Shown: in pieces, positions 60,100 to 64,000 of the stretch
How the letters are laid out: each line of letters begins with the position of its first letter
Numbering within the stretch: the stretch's first letter is position 1
Source of the DNA: Serratia sp. M24T3
GTDB lineage: Bacteria > Pseudomonadota > Gammaproteobacteria > Enterobacterales > Enterobacteriaceae
Assembly: GCF_000257645.1 (NCBI RefSeq)
Contig: NZ_AJHJ01000005.1
Coordinates: 1-64,000 of the forward strand
Direction: 5' to 3'
Length of the DNA: 64,000 nt
The notes under the pieces: generated by a model
The model's input: only the letters and a program-made list of their open reading frames with translations
Databases searched by the model: none
What the model was told of the DNA's origin: nothing
Program-made: the position numbers and the translations under genes

Positions 60100-60606
60100 T
60101 TTAGGGGGGATTACCTTTCTCTCTGACTACAACCTCAAGACGATATAACTTATAGATATACTTGCCTTTGTTTTGTTTGTCTTCCACAAGTCTATACATT
60201 CGACTTTCATAACGGAATAAGCCGGGTTTTTTTAATGAATCTGCTGTTCTGACACCATAGCGAATCTAGCCGCTGCTTTGACTCAACTTTCAAGCAACGC
60301 TTTTCCAAGTCTAATAAGGCGAAAAGCGCCAAATGCGAGCAGTGCTATATCGGTAGGATCGATCAGAGGTGTTTCAAGCGGGGCTTCTTCCAAACGAATA
60401 AAAATGCCACTGCTGTCATAAATACGCCATAACCCAGGAGCCTGCATTACAGAGTAGCCAATACACATTCAAGACTCATCATCGAGAATAGGCTTCGAAT
60501 CAAGAGGCACATTACGCGGAGGAAGTTCAAAATAGTTGCCTGGCTGCAACGGTGACTTAAAAGCATAAAGCCTTCCCGGCTCTTCCGTCGTTATAGATCC
60601 TTGCAT
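60100..60606 (-). pseudogene. Broken toxin-like gene upstream of the immunity-like gene
   Basis: Three pieces lie in order. First, 60606-60469 encodes 45 residues ending LDSKPILDDES and TGA. Second, 60468-60283 starts with ATG directly after that TGA in the same frame and encodes a 61-residue segment with DPTDIALLAFGAFRL, ending ALLES and TGA. Third, from about 60265 to 60100, in another frame, comes RYGVRTADSLKKPG, then a basic stretch (RYESRMYRLVEDKQNKGKY) and a TAA. The order, with an intact immunity-like gene after it, suggests the C-terminal end of a polymorphic toxin. No catalytic motif was recognised. Confidence 0.35.
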
Positions 60607-60714
60607 AACGAGTGTGGCCTCCTGATGATGGTTGATGACCAAAGCATAATTACATTGAAGTGTTCATCTACAGCGGATTTAATTACGCAGGAATTAATTA
60701 CTTTCAGAAGATAT

Positions 60715-60942
60715 TTATACCTTCGACATGCTCAATTGATTACCATTTTTGACAGACATTTTCGCCCCTAAAATCGATAATGGGTTATTGGTTAATGCGT
60801 CTTCTAAGTGGTCCGGTGCAAAGTGCGCATAACGCATGGTTACCCTGATATCTGAGTGTCCAACGATGCGTTGTAAAACGATGATATTGCCACCGGCCAT
60901 CATGAAGTGGCTGGCAAACGTGTGGCGCAGAGCGTGGGTCAT
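60715..60942 (-). pseudogene. Integrase C-terminal fragment, copy 2
   Basis: The last 75 residues of a tyrosine recombinase. HALRHTFASHFMMAGG contains the catalytic H-x-x-R, GHSDIRVTMRYAH carries the second histidine and the nucleophilic tyrosine, and FAPDHLEDALTNNPLSIL is the P2-type C-terminus. The frame ends abruptly at 60942, where the sequence changes to unrelated DNA, so the N-terminal catalytic part has been deleted. Confidence 0.85.
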
Positions 60943-61157
60943 CTAATCACCTAGGAATAGCAAAGAGTAATATTGCAGGTTGGCTCCAGCGCGTGCAGAT
61001 CCTATGCAATGCAATTGTACAATGTGCCTTGGATACAAGGGCAGATGCTAACTTGTTATTTAATGAAGAACTTGCAAAAGCAAGTTTTAAAGGGATGGGC
61101 AAGCTCAATAAGGATAAACCTCTTTTAGACGAGATTTTGGCATTAGGTATAAAGGTC

Positions 61158-61692
61158 ATGCTAACTCGTATGTTTGACGCCTACGGCTTTAGCATACAAA
61201 AAGAGTTGTAGGATTTGCTTGGCATCTCTACTAGAACAATCAGTACATGCATAAGAGGCGATTATTTCCAAGGTGAAGTGGTGATCGCTTGTACATTGAA
61301 TACAGGGGGTTCTCTGCAATGACTTGCAACAAGAAAGGGAGAGCAAATCAGTAGCCTCAAAAGTGGATTTGCCATCCCAAAAATGATTTTAAATGGCGGT
61401 AATCTTGAACATGCAGGTTATTGGGAAGCCGATTTAAGTTTCGTTTCTAATAATTTTTCAGACCCTAATTTTGTGTATAATAACTCAGGATCTTGGTTAG
61501 TAGATTTAGGCGTAAAAGATTTAAGTAATGGATGTTGGATTTTGCGAGTTGACGACAAGTACGACATTTATGATGATATTTTTTTGCCAGGTAAAAATAA
61601 GCATTATGAATAATGGCTCAAGTTTCAGTTGTGGTATCGATGAAGTTGCCGCAACAGATAAAGTCATAATTGCATTAGAGTATAAATTTTAA
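61158..61692 (+). pseudogene. CI-type phage repressor, broken
   Basis: One frame reads MLTRMFDAYGFSIQKEL, stop (TAG 61209), DLLGISTRTISTCIRGDYFQ, GEVVIACTLNTGGSLQ, stop (TGA 61320), LATRKGE. It then continues through 61613 with the C-terminal-domain pattern GYWEADLSF, SGSWLVDLGVKDLSNGCWIL. A +1 frameshift at about 61611 leads to NGSSFSCGIDEVAATDKVII and TAA at 61690. The HTH (DLLGISTRTIS) and the oligomerisation domain match the Bacteriophage CI repressor family of P2/186-like phages. Two nonsense codons and one frameshift in about 178 codons mean it is inactive; the TGA replaces the usual tryptophan. Confidence 0.75.
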
Positions 61693-61748
61693 AGGGAATA
61701 AGCATGTAAGCTATAATTATTGTTGTCTCATTCGCTTTTGCAATTTGG

Positions 61749-62027
61749 GTGATTAGTCATATATTTCAAAAGATACAAGATGTTTTTAGAAAAATAGTAA
61801 AATCGTTGTTCTCATTTATCTATTTTTTTATAGCAGGAGCAGTGAGCGATATTCTTGAGTGCCTGCCCATAAGTATCATTATATTTTTGATTGGCTGGAG
61901 TGTCATCCATTACGCTAATCGATTATACAACAAACGAATGGCACCTAATGAAGATCTATTTCGTGAACATAAAGAGGTTTTAAGAGTCTACGAAATAGAT
62001 AATATATTATGTTGCGAAATAGAATAG
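61749..62027 (+). CDS. Membrane protein of the element, start codon followed by a stop
   Basis: The frame 61704-62027 begins with ATG behind an AAAGGGAA ribosome-binding site, but codon 2 is TAA. Beyond it the frame continues with AIIIVVSFAFAIWVI and is open to 62027. A start at GTG 61749 would leave 92 residues with one strong membrane segment (about residues 20-55). Either the gene is dead or it is read from the internal GTG. Function unknown. Confidence 0.4.
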   Translation: MISHIFQKIQDVFRKIVKSLFSFIYFFIAGAVSDILECLPISIIIFLIGWSVIHYANRLYNKRMAPNEDLFREHKEVLRVYEIDNILCCEIE

Positions 62028-62112
62028 GATTAAGAACCTTCTGTTCAAAATATACAGCTTAAAGCAAGAAAAACTTCTCTAATAATTTTTTTCCACAGCA
62101 TGATTTTAAATA

Positions 62113-62332
62113 ATGAGCCAAATATCTTTCTTAAATATCAATGCAAAAGATGAATATGAATTTAGAAATTTAGACGTTTTTAAATATGATGAATACTCTT
62201 CAAAAGGATGTTGCCACTTAGCGCGAAAAATGAGATCGTTCATCTAGATAGGATTGAAGTCGATATCATTTTAAAGAAACAGGTGAGGATGTCGATCCTT
62301 ATAAATGGGCAGAAATGTTAGAAATTTCATAA
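62113..62332 (+). pseudogene. Small broken gene of unknown function
   Basis: ATG at 62113 opens a 44-codon frame (MSQISFLNINAKDEYEFRNL and on) that ends at TAG 62245. After a frame change the sequence ETGEDVDPYKWAEMLEIS runs to TAA at 62330, which reads like the C-terminus of the same protein. I do not recognise the family. Confidence 0.35.
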
Positions 62333-62365
62333 TTAATGCATATAAAATTAAAAGGAAATATAATC

Positions 62366-62995
62366 ATGGAAGAAATTTTATCACCACTGGTTAAGTATAT
62401 AATTCCATTTATTACTACATTAATCGCTGTTGTTGCATTATTCAAAGGTTGGGTTTTTCCAAGCGACCGTCTTTTTGATAAACAAAAAAAATTAAGTAAG
62501 TTTTCATATGAGCTTTATAAAATATCAGGGGAAGAGCATCTTAAAGAACTTTCAGTTGAATATGGTTATGCTGCAATAACTAAAGAGTTGTTTCTTACGA
62601 AAGCACAACGCATAGCACTAATTAAAAGTAAAGATCCTACTCGCGATATAGATTTATTTAGAAAGTGTAGTAGCTTACTGACTATAAGACCTTCCCCCCT
62701 TTCATTTGAGTGGAAGGCACCAAGGCATAAATTTAAATTATATCGAGGATTAGTTGAGCTAGTGAGGGTGACCTTATATTTTGGCGGAGCTTATTTAGCT
62801 ACTCTCCCACTAACATTCAATGTCTTACTACCAGAAAGAGCTTATGCGAAATTCTTAACATTGAGTTTACTTAATAAATGGCTATTGGTCTTGTATATAG
62901 TCTCTGTAGGTGCTGGAGTAGCTTTGACTAGTTTGCACGGGTTATCTAAACTAACATTCGCCAGAGAGCTAAGAAAGCGACATCTAACATATTGA
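62366..62995 (+). CDS. Unknown membrane protein of the element
   Basis: A 209-residue protein with three predicted membrane segments (about residues 5-27, 128-152 and 168-192) and a charged cytoplasmic or periplasmic region between the first two, rich in K and D/E. ATG at 62366 is preferred to the one ten codons upstream. The frame is intact and very AT-rich. It is next to attR, the place where phages and islands often carry cargo genes. No family was recognised. Confidence 0.55.
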   Translation: MEEILSPLVKYIIPFITTLIAVVALFKGWVFPSDRLFDKQKKLSKFSYELYKISGEEHLKELSVEYGYAAITKELFLTKAQRIALIKSKDPTRDIDLFRKCSSLLTIRPSPLSFEWKAPRHKFKLYRGLVELVRVTLYFGGAYLATLPLTFNVLLPERAYAKFLTLSLLNKWLLVLYIVSVGAGVALTSLHGLSKLTFARELRKRHLTY

Positions 62996-63139
62996 TTACT
63001 ATAGTTCTATTGCCAATAATGAGTAACCTTGTCTTATAATGCATCGATTATAATGGCCGAGATTCAGCTTCGATATTTTTTAATTATTTATTTATAACGA
63101 ATAATTGCAGAATTATCCTGAGGTTTCCACTAATTTTCA

Positions 63140-63153
63140 TATTCGGTCTTTTT
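63140..63153. repeat. attR candidate
   Basis: TATTCGGTCTTTTT is an exact copy of the 14 bases at 59471-59484 in the SdsR terminator. It marks the right edge of the inserted element. Confidence 0.65.
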
Positions 63154-63194
63154 AAAGCATGATGTACTCTTTCCCCTTTGTATCAAGCTATTTG

Positions 63195-63452
63195 TTAGTC
63201 ATTTTTGAACCATTGAGGTAATTGATTAGCCGCGAGCTTAATAGTTCTGTATTGCTCCAATTCAAGCCGTTCGCGTCTAACTGTGATTTTGATGGCACGG
63301 ATAAGCGCGAGATGCTTGATTACATTGAATGCACCGGCAATGGCCGATGGTTCGAGCCACCAATCGATTAAGGTTGAATGTTCAGATGAAAATGCTGGAA
63401 AATATTGATTGGGGAATGCAGGTAAATAATCCGAAGGGGCAGTATTCATCAC
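63195..63452 (-). CDS. Unknown 85-residue protein downstream of ariR
   Basis: The protein has a proline-, tyrosine- and phenylalanine-rich N-terminus (about residues 1-30), and then a basic amphipathic helical region (AIKITVRRERLELEQYRTIKL) ending PQWFKND. It starts GTG-ATG at 63452, inside the 3' arm of a perfect inverted repeat. It follows the AriR-like gene by 37 bases on the same strand and is probably cotranscribed with it. No family recognised. Confidence 0.45.
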   Translation of the reverse strand: MMNTAPSDYLPAFPNQYFPAFSSEHSTLIDWWLEPSAIAGAFNVIKHLALIRAIKITVRRERLELEQYRTIKLAANQLPQWFKND

Positions 63453-63482
63453 AAGGTATACGACTAATCCTACCTTGTGATG
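63447..63482 (-). promoter_or_regulatory. 12-bp inverted repeat covering the start codon
   Basis: CATCACAAGGTA (63447-63458) and TACCTTGTGATG (63471-63482) are exact reverse complements around a 12-base loop. In the minus-strand transcript they would form a perfect 12-bp hairpin with the GTG/ATG of the next gene in the stem. Confidence 0.75.
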
Positions 63483-63489
63483 TGTGTCA

Positions 63490-63735
63490 TCATATCAAAT
63501 CATCTGGAGTGCGATAGACCACGTGTTCAAGTGCGTTGCGGAAGATATCTGACTGTACGACATCTTTTTCTGTCTCTAAACGCTCAAGAAGTTTGATCAT
63601 AATGGCCTTGTTGTTTACCAACCGTCCGCTCGATGCTAATTCTATTTTTATGTCCTGGATAACATCCGATTCGCTTATGTAGACTGTGGAATTGAAACGG
63701 GATCCACCTAACTCGACGCTGTTTATTTGAGACAT
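63490..63735 (-). CDS. AriR/YmgB-family regulator
   Basis: An 81-residue helical protein. The C-terminal half (SSGRLVNNKAIMIKLLERLE, then FRNALEHVVYRTPDDL) aligns well with E. coli AriR (SGDNVNNKNIILSLIHSLE, then RKTLEIVLRYTADDM). AriR is a small dimeric protein that influences biofilm, acid resistance and the Rcs phosphorelay. ATG at 63735 is chosen over the one 17 codons upstream. A BluR/MlrA-type operator lies upstream, as expected for the ycgZ-ymgABC type of operon. Confidence 0.72.
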   Translation of the reverse strand: MSQINSVELGGSRFNSTVYISESDVIQDIKIELASSGRLVNNKAIMIKLLERLETEKDVVQSDIFRNALEHVVYRTPDDLI

Positions 63736-63846
63736 GTTTGTAACCCTATAAGTATCAAAAAAAATACCACTGAAGATGGAAATCAAATAGCACCTTCAGT
63801 GGCAATGCAAAGCATCTTCGTTACTTGCCCCAGAGGAGCACTTGGT

Positions 63847-63880
63847 AAAGTTATACAAAAAATCTTAGTTGTACAACTTT
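63847..63880. promoter_or_regulatory. BluR/MlrA-type operator upstream of ariR
   Basis: AAAGTTATACA and TGTACAACTTT are inverted repeats (10 of 11 matching) separated by exactly 12 bases. MlrA, a MerR-like regulator, binds AAAATTGTACA-N12-TGTACAATTTT at csgD, and its relative BluR represses ycgZ-ymgABC. Spacing and core both agree. Confidence 0.65.
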
Positions 63881-64000
63881 AGGTGGGGCATTTTGTGCTA
63901 ATTAACTTTTCTTAAACGAAATCCCAAGTTTGTTAAGTTAACTGAAATTAAAGGGGTTTTCGTCCATCGAAAATATGCGAGATGTGGCCAGTTTTTCTTG

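Larger units (their letters stand above)
59471..63153. mobile_element. Decayed integrated element at the sdsR locus
   Basis: About 3.7 kb between 14-bp direct repeats. From the left it contains an integrase 3' end pointing at attL, an immunity-like gene, a broken toxin-like gene, a second integrase 3' end, a broken CI-type repressor, and three membrane or unknown genes. Base composition is much more AT-rich than the flanks. Nonsense codons and frameshifts in several genes show that the element is no longer mobile. int beside att followed by cI is the layout of P2-like phages. Confidence 0.75.

Overview
The window is chromosomal DNA from a gammaproteobacterium of the order Enterobacterales. 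Nearly every gene from about 1.7 to 59.5 kb has an obvious Escherichia coli counterpart in E. coli order, although E. coli keeps the two blocks apart. Divergence, moderate GC and several missing E. coli genes (ycfP, bhsA, ldtC, ycfT, nagK, mntP) point away from Escherichia and towards the Yersiniaceae side (Serratia, Rahnella, Rouxiella or Ewingella-like). This placement is inferred from gene order and protein similarity recalled from memory; no database search was run.

Layout. 0-1.5 kb: the 3' part of an Ig-repeat, invasin-like surface protein gene, broken by a frameshift at an A7 run. 1.7-26.9 kb: block one, hinT-ycfL-lpoB-thiK-nagZ, ndh, ycfJ, mfd, lolCDE, cobB, pepT, roxA, phoPQ, purB-hflD, an LprI-like gene, mnmA, nudJ-rluE and icd. 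26.9-31.5 kb: a variable stretch with an ACT-domain protein, a GNAT acetyltransferase, a glycine-zipper protein, an IraP-like protein, a YmgB/AriR-like protein, an orphan peptide-binding protein and a YecJ-like protein. 31.5-48.8 kb: block two, yobH, mgrB, yebO, three accessory genes, a 1.15-kb AT-rich gene-free stretch, yobF-cspC, a YfiH-like gene, rlmA, yobD, manXYZ, yoaE, sdaA, nudL-pabB, yoaH and purT. 49-59.5 kb: a second csp gene, dbpA, ptrB, exoX, yobB, a 33-residue lysine-rich protein, pip, holE, ftnA, yobA-yebZ-yebY and the SdsR small RNA. 59.5-63.2 kb: a decayed integrated element. 63.2-64 kb: an ariR-like operon with a BluR/MlrA-type operator.

Two themes stand out. First, the PhoP/PhoQ circuit. 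The PhoQ sensor lacks the acidic cluster that binds divalent cations in E. coli and Salmonella. PhoP-box-like sequences with correct 6-5-6 spacing lie upstream of phoP, of a divergent MgrB with no conventional start at the usual place, and of an IraP-like anti-adapter gene. Together these could form a retuned PhoQ-MgrB-RpoS module.

Second, the 3' end of sdsR carries a mobile-element scar. A 14-bp direct repeat at the SdsR terminator and about 3.7 kb downstream looks like attL/attR. Between the repeats are two integrase 3' ends, a CI-type repressor with two nonsense codons and a frameshift, a broken toxin-like gene followed by an intact immunity-like gene, and membrane-protein genes of unknown function. 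Outside attR, the ariR-like operon has a long hairpin that would bury the start codon of its second gene.

No rRNA, tRNA, CRISPR array or complete insertion sequence was seen.
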